From Mycolicibacterium sp. CR10 (GTDB taxonomy: Bacteria > Actinomycetota > Actinomycetes > Mycobacteriales > Mycobacteriaceae), in NCBI RefSeq assembly GCF_005222675.1, contig NZ_STGE01000019.1, positions 124,001-188,000 of the forward strand: 64,000 nt of DNA, written 5' to 3'. Shown piece after piece: positions 44,054 to 51,990 of this stretch (its first letter is position 1; the number at the start of each line of letters is the position of its first letter). Under the pieces are notes generated by a model that searched no databases, had not been told where the DNA came from, and saw only the letters and a list, made by a program, of their open reading frames with translations. The position numbers and the translations under genes were made by a program.

Positions 44054-44610
44054 GCCGAATCTGCCTCGGCGCGTTCGGATCCGCCGGAATCCATTGAGCG
44101 GGCCCACCGCGCACGCTGCGCCGCGGTTGCCGCGAGATAGCACAGAAAGCTGATGAGGTAGAAGGCTGCGACGATGAGCAGCCATCGACCCCGGAACGGC
44201 TCCTGGGTCAGGCCCGTCGCGGCCTCGTAGGTGAAGGCACCCTGGCGGATGATCCCGGGCAGAAACATCAGCAACAGCAGGCCCGCTGCCATCGTCGGGA
44301 TTCGCACATAGTTGACGACGGGAACACGGAGGAAGCCAGGGGCGCGGACACCGTCGGATCGCCGATGGGCGACTCGGGGGATGAGCCGGTCAAGCAAGGA
44401 GTACAGCGGGAACAGCACCAGATCGTGCGCAATCACGGCCACAGCGAACCAGACCGCGATGGACTGCCACCATGTCACCGGATTGAACAAGTTGTCGATG
44501 CCCAGCGTGGCCACGGCGTAGGCACCGAACGCCAATGCCGCAGTCACGACGAAAAGGTGAAATAGCCGGTCGCCGTAGAGCTGCGCAGCCCGGTGGAGAA
44601 CTGCACGCAT
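44050..44610 (-). CDS. Membrane protein (Rv0219-like)
   Basis: A 186-residue membrane protein with about four segments (LFHLFVVTAALAFGAYAVAT, WWQSIAVWFAVAVIAHDLVL, IPTMAAGLLLLMFLPGII, WLLIVAAFYLISFLCYLAAT). It matches Rv0219 in length, topology and place after the Rv0218-like molybdoenzyme gene, with which it overlaps by one base (TGATG). Function unknown; a role with the oxidoreductase is likely from the tight coupling. Confidence 0.82.
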   Translation of the reverse strand: MRAVLHRAAQLYGDRLFHLFVVTAALAFGAYAVATLGIDNLFNPVTWWQSIAVWFAVAVIAHDLVLFPLYSLLDRLIPRVAHRRSDGVRAPGFLRVPVVNYVRIPTMAAGLLLLMFLPGIIRQGAFTYEAATGLTQEPFRGRWLLIVAAFYLISFLCYLAATAAQRARWARSMDSGGSERAEADSA

Positions 44611-46028
44611 CAGGACTCCCGAAATTCAATGCCGGCTACCCATTTGGTGCAATGCACACCAGGTAACGCCGGCACGATGATTCTCGCCGGATACCCATGA
44701 TCCGGCGACAGGTCGACACCGTTGACCTTCAACGCCAGCAGCGAGTCGGGATCGAGAACCTGGTTGGCCTGCAGCGTCGCCCGGTTGAATCCACCGTAGC
44801 GTTCCACTGATGACACGAAGGCTGAACCGGGTGCCGGACGCCCTGCCAGCGCGGCAAGATCGGCAAGCCTGATGCCCGTCCACCTCTCCGTCGTGGACCA
44901 GCCCTCGACGCAGGCGATCGGCAGGTCGGCGGTGTGCTGGGGCATCGCCTCCAGCGCGGCACGGTCCAACACGACAGGCTCACCTGCGCCCGTCAGCGTG
45001 AGTCGCCATTTCGCGCCGGTGGCCTCGGGGGTGATGCGCGCCGAGGCGGCCGTCCGATTGACCTGAAAGTCGTTGGGGCCTTCACCATAACTTCGGCCGC
45101 GCGGCAGAAGCAGCGCAGCGTCCCGGGCGAACCCGCCCAGAGTCTGACCCACCGTCAGGACCGCGACCAGCAGCGAACCACCCCCCACCACGGCCAGAAC
45201 ACCACGGCGACTCAACGTCGGCGGATCCGGGTCCACAGGCACCAGACCGTCGGCGTCGCGTGGTTCCGGAACCGTGTCCGCGCGATTGGTCGTCAGCACG
45301 CTACGCATGCTGCGGGAGCGCAGACTACGGATCATCGTGGGCAGTTTGAGACATACATGGGCGACGAACCCGGCGATGAACACCCAGGCTCCGAAATAGT
45401 GCGCGGTGTAGAAGCTGAACCCGAAGATGTAGTCGTACTGGATGTTCAGCACGCCGGTGACGATCTCGAACAGAATGCCGCCCACCAACATGAGCAGTGT
45501 AATCCGCTCCAGCACTTGGGCTACCGAGCGGGCGGGGGGCCAGGTGAAGAGCTTCGGGATCACCGACCACAGCTTGGCCAGGACCACCGGTATGACGATC
45601 AGTCCGAGTCCGACGTGCAGTCCCTGGGTCAGCCGGTACAACCATGACGGTCGGGTCGGCCAATCGAATGTCGGGAGTTTCAGCCACCCCACGTCGCGGG
45701 GAATGGCCTGCCCGAAACCCGGACCGTAGGCGATGTAAGACAGCAGGCCGGTGATCGTCACGATCGGCAATACCACCAGCAACACAAAGCCGAACACCGA
45801 CGTCAACCACGGGCCACGCAGCGGGCTGCGCCACCGAATTCGGGCCAGACCCGGGGGCGGGTGCTTCTCCAACGTCGTCCAGAGTCCCGCTGGAAAGCCC
45901 ACCCCCGGTGAGCTTCCGGCCGGCAAATCAGCCTGTGGCGGTTCGCTATTGGTGTCGGCAGGGGACGAAACTCGTGAATCACCCGGTTCGGAGTGGGGTG
46001 GCGTCATCGTTGTGCTCGTCTCCTCCAC
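44610..46028 (-). CDS. Membrane-tethered molybdopterin oxidoreductase with cytochrome b-like N-terminal domain (Rv0218-like)
   Basis: A 472-residue protein. After a polar leader of about 60 residues come four or five membrane segments (residues ~75-240) with His residues in helices (LTQGLHVGLGLIVIP, FYTAHYFGAWVFIAGFVAHV), as in b-type cytochromes. A further helix, RRGVLAVVGGGSLLVAVLTV, leads to an exported sulfite-oxidase/MsrP-like molybdopterin domain with the conserved Cys in IACVEGWSTTERWTGIRLAD and a final PGVHCTKWVAGIEF. It probably takes electrons through the haem domain. Position relative to the Rv0219 and lipC orthologues matches Rv0218. A palindrome lies 80 bp upstream. Confidence 0.87.
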   Translation of the reverse strand: MEETSTTMTPPHSEPGDSRVSSPADTNSEPPQADLPAGSSPGVGFPAGLWTTLEKHPPPGLARIRWRSPLRGPWLTSVFGFVLLVVLPIVTITGLLSYIAYGPGFGQAIPRDVGWLKLPTFDWPTRPSWLYRLTQGLHVGLGLIVIPVVLAKLWSVIPKLFTWPPARSVAQVLERITLLMLVGGILFEIVTGVLNIQYDYIFGFSFYTAHYFGAWVFIAGFVAHVCLKLPTMIRSLRSRSMRSVLTTNRADTVPEPRDADGLVPVDPDPPTLSRRGVLAVVGGGSLLVAVLTVGQTLGGFARDAALLLPRGRSYGEGPNDFQVNRTAASARITPEATGAKWRLTLTGAGEPVVLDRAALEAMPQHTADLPIACVEGWSTTERWTGIRLADLAALAGRPAPGSAFVSSVERYGGFNRATLQANQVLDPDSLLALKVNGVDLSPDHGYPARIIVPALPGVHCTKWVAGIEFRES

Positions 46029-46107
46029 AGCGACATGGGGGCGGTGCCGGCTCAGAGGAGTATCACCTGCGAGACCGATGCTCGATCAGTACCTTGGTCG
46101 CATTCAC

Positions 46108-46123
46108 TGTACTCCCCAGTACA
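46108..46123. promoter_or_regulatory. Palindrome TGTACT-CCCC-AGTACA upstream of the molybdoenzyme operon
   Basis: A perfect 6-4-6 inverted repeat, 80 bp before the GTG/ATG region of the oxidoreductase gene at 46028. It matches the sites at 41911-41926 and 47767-47782. Confidence 0.6.
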
Positions 46124-46453
46124 CTACCTTGAACTCCGTCGTGCTCGCGCAGTTCAGCACGACAGCGCATGAATTGTTCATCCCTCGGGCACAGAACGGC
46201 CAGGGGCGACGAACTTCCTGCCATCTCAGCGGGCGGAGGCGGCCCTACCCGCTGCTGACCGATCTGGGGGACGTCATCGGCGGCACCCTCGTCTCACGTA
46301 GTGCTGACAATTGACGTGGGGCCGGCGCCACCCCGAACCACCTGGTCAATCCGCCCGACAGCTCATACGCAACAGGGGCCAGGTACATCCGCGCGGTGGG
46401 CGAGGTGATTGCCGAGTTCGGACCGGCCGCTGATGGATCCGCGGCGGTGTGGT
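46124..46453. other. Intergenic stretch without visible gene
   Basis: About 330 bp between the palindrome and the duplicated leader of the tiny secreted-protein gene. The frames give no protein-like translation, and no hairpin or repeat was evident. Confidence 0.5.
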
Positions 46454-46523
46454 TGTAACGGGTGCGCGCTTACTGCACACCTAGCAATCACAAGCATCCC
46501 AACCCAGGAAGTGCAGGCACATC

Positions 46524-46862
46524 ATGACCACATTCACCGCCACCCTCGCCACCACGGTCTCCGCCACGATCGCCACCGCACTCGCCGGCGCGTTCCTCGG
46601 ACTGGCCGCTCCCGCCATGGCCGCCCCCACCGCAACCGGCAACGCCGACATCACGATCAGCGCACTCGAGGCCCAGGGCAACCGCGTCGTCGTCCACCGC
46701 CTCAGCAGTACCCCCCTCGAGGACGCCAACGTCGTCTCGGTACGCACCGGACCGGAAGTCCAACAGCAGGTCATCGTCGAAGGACGCCAGGGCAACGACC
46801 GCCAACACCGCGACCAGGTCTTGCAGACCACCGGCCGCGTCGTCTTCGTCGACATCGCCTGA
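46524..46862 (+). CDS. Tiny secreted protein, paralogue A
   Basis: A 112-residue protein: signal peptide MTTFTATLATTVSATIATAL through AAPAMA-APT (about 33 residues) and a mature part of about 79 residues with no cysteine. Conserved blocks are LEAQGNRVVV, STPL, VIVEGRQG, DRQHRD and QTTGRVVFVDI. It is identical to the protein at 48079 at 82 of 112 positions (about 73%). No family name comes to mind. The leader contains CAGGAAGTGCAGG as ribosome-binding region. Confidence 0.8.
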   Translation: MTTFTATLATTVSATIATALAGAFLGLAAPAMAAPTATGNADITISALEAQGNRVVVHRLSSTPLEDANVVSVRTGPEVQQQVIVEGRQGNDRQHRDQVLQTTGRVVFVDIA

Positions 46863-46880
46863 CCACCTACCCCACCACCA

Positions 46881-46907
46881 AAGGGGCGCCCCACCGGGCC
46901 GCCCCTT
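46881..46907 (+). terminator. Terminator of paralogue A
   Basis: AAGGGGCG pairs with CGCCCCTT across an 11-nt loop, 18 bp after the stop; the same structure follows the remnant at 40586-40612. Confidence 0.65.
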
Positions 46908-47026
46908 CACCATGCAACAACCGCACTTACGACATCCCAAACCGCCGTCAATCCCCGACAACCAAGGGGCAGGCAACCCGGCGAAGCGCGCGAGACTAGT
47001 TCAGCGGCAGAGATTCAGGGGAGCGA

Positions 47027-47392
47027 CTATCCCCCACCAACGGAGCCCGGTGTGATTCCACAGCGATTCTCGAAGTCTGTGGCGGGCTGTTGAATGGCGT
47101 TGAGTTCAGCCGTCACTTGCGGGTTGGAGTCCATGTAGGCTTTCAGCGCGCCCTGCTTCTCCTCGGCGGGGACATCGCCGAGCGACGTGAAGAACTCGTT
47201 GACCTGTGGATGCGTGAACAAGTATGTCCCTGTCGCGGCTGTGATGCCGGACATGGTGACCGCCAGGTCCGCCGCCGTGCAGTTCGGCGGTGGCGGCTGA
47301 GCGTTCACCGGTGCGCCCGTGCCGAGCAACACCGCACCCGAGGCCGCCGTCGCTACCAGCAGTCGTCGCGCAAACGTTCTGTGAGACACCAT
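47027..47392 (-). CDS. Hemophore-related secreted protein (Rv0203-like)
   Basis: A 121-residue exported protein. Signal peptide about 1-31 (RRLLVATAASGAVLLGTGAP, cleaved near VNA-QP). The mature part has the helical pattern of the mycobacterial haem carrier family: PPNCTAADLAVTMSGITAATG, YLFTHPQVNEFFTSL, AYMDSNPQVTAELNAIQQP and DFENRCGI, with two Cys that can form a disulphide. Members near mmpL genes bring haem to the membrane; haem binding by this one is not shown. Confidence 0.82.
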   Translation of the reverse strand: MVSHRTFARRLLVATAASGAVLLGTGAPVNAQPPPPNCTAADLAVTMSGITAATGTYLFTHPQVNEFFTSLGDVPAEEKQGALKAYMDSNPQVTAELNAIQQPATDFENRCGITPGSVGGG

Positions 47393-47447
47393 GATTACTT
47401 CCCTGCCCGTGTGAGTGAGTCCGACTCATGTGTGAGTGGCTTCGCCA

Positions 47448-47657
47448 TCAGAACAGATTCCTGAAGTTGTAGTCTTCGTTGCAGAAGGGATCCATGCGAC
47501 ACATATAGGGCATATATGGGCCCGAGTCGCCGAGATCCCCCGCCGAGCAGAACGTCATGTTGCCGGTAGTCATGCAATCGGCTGCGGCCGTTGGTGCACC
47601 GAAGACAAGACCGGCGAAAACCATTGCGGGAACGGCAAAAAAGTACGATAGCCGCAC
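47448..47657 (-). CDS. Small cysteine-containing secreted protein
   Basis: A 69-residue protein with a signal peptide (MRLSYFFAVPAMVFAGLVFG, cleaved near AAA-DC). The mature part of about 42 residues has four Cys (DCMTTGNMTFCSAGDL, YMCRMDPFCNEDYNF), probably two disulphides, and aromatic residues at the end. Similar tiny exported proteins are common in mycobacteria but unassigned. The palindrome at 47767-47782 lies 110 bp upstream of its start, and the hemophore-like gene follows 55 bp downstream on the same strand. Confidence 0.75.
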   Translation of the reverse strand: MRLSYFFAVPAMVFAGLVFGAPTAAADCMTTGNMTFCSAGDLGDSGPYMPYMCRMDPFCNEDYNFRNLF

Positions 47658-47766
47658 TTCGACCTCCTACGTCATCGTGTCAGGAAATGTAGTCGTAGTG
47701 ATCACCCCACCGGCGTGCTGCGGCTGGTCACTGCGAACTACGAGAACTCAGTCAGTCTAACCGTTG

Positions 47767-47782
47767 TGTACTGCAAAGTACA
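47767..47782. promoter_or_regulatory. Palindrome TGTACT-GCAA-AGTACA
   Basis: A perfect 6-4-6 inverted repeat, matching 46108-46123 and 41911-41926. It lies 110 bp upstream of the small cysteine-containing protein gene on the minus strand and about 300 bp upstream of paralogue B on the plus strand. Confidence 0.6.
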
Positions 47783-48009
47783 GAGAGTGACGGAGGCACG
47801 CGCCGCCCGCCGCGTCGTCGCCCCTGCGCCAGCGGCCGCTGGCAGTTCGATGCCACTTGCACGCCAACTCCGCGTGCGGATGCCGGGTTTGTCGCCGGTT
47901 GGTTGTACGCCACCCGTCGCCCACATGAACCGTCCTGGGCCTCCCGGTGTCGAAAACGGGTCAGGGGTGTCCAGGGCGCTTTCCGCCGCTGCCCTGGTGC
48001 GAGGGCGTC
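47783..48009. other. Intergenic stretch without visible gene
   Basis: The 421-bp gap between the genes at 47657 and 48079 contains the palindrome above and the duplicated leader at its right end. The 227 bp between them show no protein-like frame, repeat or hairpin that I could identify. Confidence 0.45.
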
Positions 48010-48420
48010 GTAACGGTTCGGGATGTGCTGCACACCTAGGAATCACAAGCATCCGAACCCAGGAAGTGCAGGGACATCATGACCACTTTCACCGCTACCG
48101 TTGCCACCGCCATCACCGCCGCGATCGCCACCGGACTCGCCGGTGCGGTCTTGGGTCTGGCCGCCCCCGCCGGCGCCGCGCCCTCCGGAGCCGGAAACGC
48201 CACCACCACGATCAGCGAGCTCGAGGCCCAGGGCAACCGGGTGGTGGTCAACCGCCACAGCAGCACCCCGCTCGCGGAGGCCAACGTCATCGGCGTGCAC
48301 ACCGGACCGGCGATCACCGAATCGGTGATCGTCGAGGGACGCCAGGGCAGCGACCGCCAGCACCGCGACCACGTCGTGCAGACCACCGGCCGGGTCGTCT
48401 TCGTCGACATCAGCTGACCC
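48010..48420 (+). repeat. Duplicated unit, copy B (leader and tiny gene)
   Basis: Homologous to 46454-46862: the leader CTGCACACCTAGGAATCACA continues with AAGCATCC and CAGGAAGTGCAGG at the same spacing to the ATG. Homology stops shortly after the stop codon: the AAGGGGCG terminator of copy A is missing here. Confidence 0.7.
48079..48417 (+). CDS. Tiny secreted protein, paralogue B
   Basis: A 112-residue protein aligned without gaps to paralogue A, with signal peptide MTTFTATVATAITAAIATGL through PAGA-APS. The most conserved parts are LEAQGNRVVVN, VIVEGRQGSDRQHRD and QTTGRVVFVDI, so these are probably the functional core. The variable positions are concentrated in the signal peptide and around VIGVHTGPAITES. 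The shared 5' leader suggests a shared promoter. Function unknown. Confidence 0.8.
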   Translation: MTTFTATVATAITAAIATGLAGAVLGLAAPAGAAPSGAGNATTTISELEAQGNRVVVNRHSSTPLAEANVIGVHTGPAITESVIVEGRQGSDRQHRDHVVQTTGRVVFVDIS

Positions 48421-48609
48421 ACACCACAAGCGCAACGCTGCGCGGTGATGCAGCCCTATCGGTGATTCGCGCGGCAGCGCAGGTCCTCCACGACACGAGC
48501 CGAGCCGCTCCTCCGGCCCGCGTAGTGATCAGCGGCGGTCGCGTTCCCAGGGCCACGCGGACAACAACACTCGGCCCCGCACTTCCCATTGATAAGCAGG
48601 TAAAGGCAC

Positions 48610-49188
48610 ATGCGTATGGCACCGAGGCGACAACGTCGGAGGTCCGGCCGGCCAACGAACGGCATCCAGCGGAGAGCTCTGGCGGTCACGACAGTCGCGG
48701 CATTGGCAAGCGTGTCGTGCAGCACTGTCATCGACGGCACCGCTCAGCCCGCGACGCAAGCCGCCGGCTCACAGCACAGCTTCGGCTACGTGGATGACAG
48801 CTGCGGATTGCTCGTCGACACCTCGGTCCAACAGATTCTCGGGGCCGACAAGATTTCCCGCATCTACAGCGGAACCGTGTGTCAGTACGTCTCGGTGCGC
48901 GACCACGCATCTATCGATGTGGTGTTCTCCTGGTTTCCTTCGGGCCGTCTACCCCGCGAACGCGAAGTCGCACAACGCAATCACGCCGCCATTGTCGACA
49001 AGGAGGTGGCGCGACACCCCGCCTTCCTTGCCCACCAAGCGGCGAGCGGCGACGAGTGCTCGGCAACGGCGGCAACGGATCCTGGAGTGGTCAGCTGGAT
49101 GGTTCAGTTTCGCCAAGGCGGCGGGGCACAGGATTCGTGCACCAGCGCAGTGGCCCTGTTGTCGATGACGTTGTCGGCGGACATGTGA
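48610..49188 (+). CDS. DUF3558-type lipoprotein 1
   Basis: A 192-residue exported lipoprotein. A long basic N terminus (MRMAPRRQRRRSGRPTNGIQ) is followed by AVTTVAALASVSC with the lipobox Cys. The mature part has the DUF3558 pattern: DDSCGLLVDTSVQQILGA, a VCQYVSVRDHASIDVVFSWF block and a C-terminal Cys pair (ECSATA, DSCTSAVAL). The family holds many mycobacterial lipoproteins of unknown role. The next lipoprotein gene overlaps its stop by one base. Confidence 0.8.
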   Translation: MRMAPRRQRRRSGRPTNGIQRRALAVTTVAALASVSCSTVIDGTAQPATQAAGSQHSFGYVDDSCGLLVDTSVQQILGADKISRIYSGTVCQYVSVRDHASIDVVFSWFPSGRLPREREVAQRNHAAIVDKEVARHPAFLAHQAASGDECSATAATDPGVVSWMVQFRQGGGAQDSCTSAVALLSMTLSADM

Positions 49189-49724
49189 TGCGGCGACAGC
49201 GTTGGTGCGCCAGAACGCTCGGTGCCGCGACGGCTGTCGGAATTGCCGTCGCCACAACCGCCTGCGTGTCCGCCCCTGCACCAGCACAACCACCGCCGGC
49301 GACGGCGCTCGACGGCTTTGACAGCGGAGAATGCAACCTGGTCGCCGACGCGGAGGTTGCTCGCCTCGTGGGTCCAGGTCAGTTCGCCCAGGTTCTGGTC
49401 AGCGACGCCGGTTGCTTCTGGCAGGAGAACAGTCTGATCGACACGGTCGGCGCCGGAATGGGCATTTCCACTTGGTGGTATCGCGGAAGCGCCGTCGACG
49501 CCGAGCTGAACGTGGAACGGCTGGCGGGACGCAGCGTCACAGAGATTGCGGTGGGCGGAAGGAACGGATTTCAGGCCTCTGACGCAAACGCGTGCAGCGT
49601 GTACGTAGGCTCGGGTGGCGACGTGATCACGTGGTCGATACAGACCCTCAACCCGGCGGCATTGCCGGACTTGTGCACCATCGTCGGTCGCTTGGCTCAA
49701 CTCACTCAAGAACGGGTGGACTAA
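49188..49724 (+). CDS. DUF3558-type lipoprotein 2
   Basis: A 178-residue lipoprotein starting at the ATG that overlaps the previous stop (TGATG). The signal peptide RTLGAATAVGIAVATTAC ends at the lipobox Cys. The mature part again shows the DUF3558 arrangement: SGECNLVADAEVARLVG, SDAGCFWQENSL, RNGFQASDANACSVYV and LPDLCTIVGRL, with four Cys. It is a distant paralogue of the preceding lipoprotein and is co-translated with it. Function unknown. Confidence 0.8.
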   Translation: MRRQRWCARTLGAATAVGIAVATTACVSAPAPAQPPPATALDGFDSGECNLVADAEVARLVGPGQFAQVLVSDAGCFWQENSLIDTVGAGMGISTWWYRGSAVDAELNVERLAGRSVTEIAVGGRNGFQASDANACSVYVGSGGDVITWSIQTLNPAALPDLCTIVGRLAQLTQERVD

Positions 49725-49782
49725 CCCGACTCCGATTGGCCCCGGCGACCGCCTCACTGCTACCCGAACGCATACTGGTCGA

Positions 49783-50685
49783 GTGCCCAGCATCGAATTC
49801 CATCCCGAATTGCGGCGCAGCGCCCGGCTGCTGCCCAAGGAGATGATCACCCCCCTCACCCTGCCGTTCATCCGGGCGGCGAGCCGGCTGCTGTGGAGTA
49901 AAGAGTCCAAAGACGCTGAGGTGCTCACCCTGCCTTCGGGGGTCGGGGTTCGCCTCTACCGGCCCCCGAACGCATCCGGTCAAGGACCGGCGCTGCTGTG
50001 GATCCACGGCGGCGGATATGTCATCGGCGACGCGGCCCAGGATGACGTGTTGTGCCGGCGGTTCGCCCGCGAGCTCGGTGCCACCGTCGTATCGGTGAAC
50101 TATCGTCTGGCACCCGAGCACCCGTACCCGGCGCCGGTCGAGGACTGCTATTCGGCGTTGAGCTGGCTGCGCAGGCTGCCGTCGGTGGATCCCGCCCGGG
50201 TCGCGATCGGTGGGGCCAGCGCCGGCGGTGGGCTTGCGGCAGCGCTCGCGCTGCTCGCCCGCGACCGCGGCGAGATCGATCTCGCGGCACAGCTTCTCGT
50301 GTATCCGATGCTCGACGACCGGACCGTGGAGCGCACCGACCTCGACCACCCCGGGCACCGCCTGTGGAACCAGTCGAGCAATCGGTTCGGCTGGCGCGCC
50401 TACCTCGGTGACGCCGACCCCGACGTCGCAGTGCCTGCGCGCCGCGCAGATCTGAGCGGGCTGCCACCCGCGTGGATCGGTGTCGGGACATTCGACCTCT
50501 TCCACGACGAGGACCTCGCGTACGCGGAGCGGTTGCGGGTGGCCGGGGTGCCCTGTGAGGTGTTGGTGGTCGACGGCGCATTTCACGGGTTCGACGGCAT
50601 CGCACCGAAAGCCGATGTCTCGAAGTCCTTCTTCGCCAGCCAGTGCGAGATGCTCAAGGCGCTGCTGGCGCCCTCCGCAGCCTGA
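49783..50685 (+). CDS. Alpha/beta-hydrolase esterase (HSL family)
   Basis: A 300-residue esterase of the hormone-sensitive-lipase family. Motifs: the oxyanion HGGG in LLWIHGGGYVIGDAAQDDVL, YRLAPEHPYPAPVEDCY, nucleophile Ser in IGGASAGGGLAAAL, Asp in GTFDLFHDEDLAYAERL and His in GAFHGFD. The start GTG at 49783 follows the lipoprotein genes by 58 bp. It converges directly on the amidohydrolase gene with no gap between the two stops. Substrate unknown, likely a short acyl ester. Confidence 0.88.
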   Translation: MPSIEFHPELRRSARLLPKEMITPLTLPFIRAASRLLWSKESKDAEVLTLPSGVGVRLYRPPNASGQGPALLWIHGGGYVIGDAAQDDVLCRRFARELGATVVSVNYRLAPEHPYPAPVEDCYSALSWLRRLPSVDPARVAIGGASAGGGLAAALALLARDRGEIDLAAQLLVYPMLDDRTVERTDLDHPGHRLWNQSSNRFGWRAYLGDADPDVAVPARRADLSGLPPAWIGVGTFDLFHDEDLAYAERLRVAGVPCEVLVVDGAFHGFDGIAPKADVSKSFFASQCEMLKALLAPSAA

Positions 50686-51990
50686 TCAGGACCTCTCGAA
50701 AACGAGCTCACCGGCGATGACGGTGGCGGCCACCGCGCCGGAGTCCAGCTCGCGCAGCGTCTCGGGCGGTCCCGTCGTCAGGACGCAGAGAGCACCACGG
50801 GCACCCTGCACGACCCGCCGGGAGGCCGCGGGCCGATCGGGTTCGCCCAGGAACATCGCCAAAGCCTCAGGCGCCGAGACACATTCGGCGGCGCCCAGAA
50901 CCGTGCCCGACGCGGTGCGTCGATACACCGCGGCACGCATTGCTGCCCACGGGTCTGCGTCCCCGAAGGGCGAGTCGGTCGACAGCGCGACAGGCACGCC
51001 GGCGCTGCGCAACGAGGCCACCCGCCACAGTTCGTGGTGCTCGGCAACGGGCACGTCGGCCAGGTACTGATCACCACGCTCGGCGATGAAGTTGGGCTGG
51101 GTCACCACCGTCGCCCCGCTGGCGACGAGACCGGCCAGACCGGCGTCCGGCACCACCGCGGCGTGCTCGATGCGGTCGTGTGGATGAGAACCGGCGCTGC
51201 GCAGCGCCTCCAGCGTGACCACCAACTGTGCGGCTGTCACGCAGTGCACCGCGACCGGGACGCCCGCGGCATGGCTGTCGCCGACCCACCGGATGAGCTC
51301 CTCGAGATCCAGGTCCTCGTCGTGCAGGATGCGCTTGCCCGGCGAAAGGCAGTGCACCGTCTGGCGCAGTTCACCATCGCGGTGAGCACGCCCGAGGCTG
51401 TCAATGTCGTCGGCGGTGAGGTCCGGGGTGGCGTCGGTGACACCGGTGACGCCGTAACGGCTCAGCCGCGCACTGATCTCTGCCAGCTTCGGCTCGGCGC
51501 GCAGCAGGGTCGACGCCCAGCTGGGGTCGGCGCTGCGCAGCCGTCCGTCGGGGTGATCGGCCAGCCCGACCCGCGTCAGCCCGGCCGTGTTCAGCGTCCA
51601 CAGCACCCCGCTGCGGTGTTGGACGCGCACCGGGATCGTCGACGAAACCTCATCGAGGACATGGCGATCCAGCGGACCCGCCGCGGCGTCGTGATAGCCG
51701 ACGGCGCGAACCCAGCCGTCGTCACCGACGAGCGCACCGGACAGGAGCCGGGCGAGGTCCTGGCGGCTCCGGACTTCGTCGGGACCCACCCGGACCGAGT
51801 GCAGGGCCGCGGCGGCGGCGCGCAGGTGCACGTGGTGGTCGTGCAACCCGGGAATCACGGTCCGACCGGCGGCGTCATACACCGTCTCACCGCGCAGGGC
51901 CGTCAGTCCGTCCGCTACGTCCGTGATGCGCTCGCCGACACGGATGTCGGTCCGGGTGCCGTCGAGCAGCACGGCCCGCTGGATCAGCAT
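50686..51990 (-). CDS. Amidohydrolase family protein (YtcJ-like)
   Basis: A 434-residue metal-dependent hydrolase. The metal-binding HxH is in VIPGLHDHHVHLRA; further metal ligands are expected in VPVAVHCVTAAQLV (His), DRIEHAAVVPD (His) and the Asp in VALSTDSPFGDADPW. The N- and C-terminal beta-sandwich is typical. The substrate is unknown. Its start overlaps the stop of the CoA-transferase gene by 7 bp, so CoA-transferase, hydrolase and the upstream MaoC gene form one operon. Confidence 0.86.
   Translation of the reverse strand: MLIQRAVLLDGTRTDIRVGERITDVADGLTALRGETVYDAAGRTVIPGLHDHHVHLRAAAAALHSVRVGPDEVRSRQDLARLLSGALVGDDGWVRAVGYHDAAAGPLDRHVLDEVSSTIPVRVQHRSGVLWTLNTAGLTRVGLADHPDGRLRSADPSWASTLLRAEPKLAEISARLSRYGVTGVTDATPDLTADDIDSLGRAHRDGELRQTVHCLSPGKRILHDEDLDLEELIRWVGDSHAAGVPVAVHCVTAAQLVVTLEALRSAGSHPHDRIEHAAVVPDAGLAGLVASGATVVTQPNFIAERGDQYLADVPVAEHHELWRVASLRSAGVPVALSTDSPFGDADPWAAMRAAVYRRTASGTVLGAAECVSAPEALAMFLGEPDRPAASRRVVQGARGALCVLTTGPPETLRELDSGAVAATVIAGELVFERS

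Larger units (their letters stand above)
46454..46922 (+). repeat. Duplicated unit, copy A (leader, tiny gene, terminator)
   Basis: From the TGTAACGG at 46454 through the leader CTGCACACCTAG and CAGGAAGTGCAGG, the whole gene 46524-46862 and, for its tail, the terminator at 46881-46907, this unit is repeated at 48010-48420; its tail (46787-46922) is repeated at 40493-40630. All are in the same orientation. Confidence 0.7.

Noticed and set aside
46409..46999. 196-residue plus-strand frame around the tiny secreted-protein gene
   Set aside because: Arg/His/Pro-rich shadow; the 112-residue frame has a signal peptide and a paralogue.
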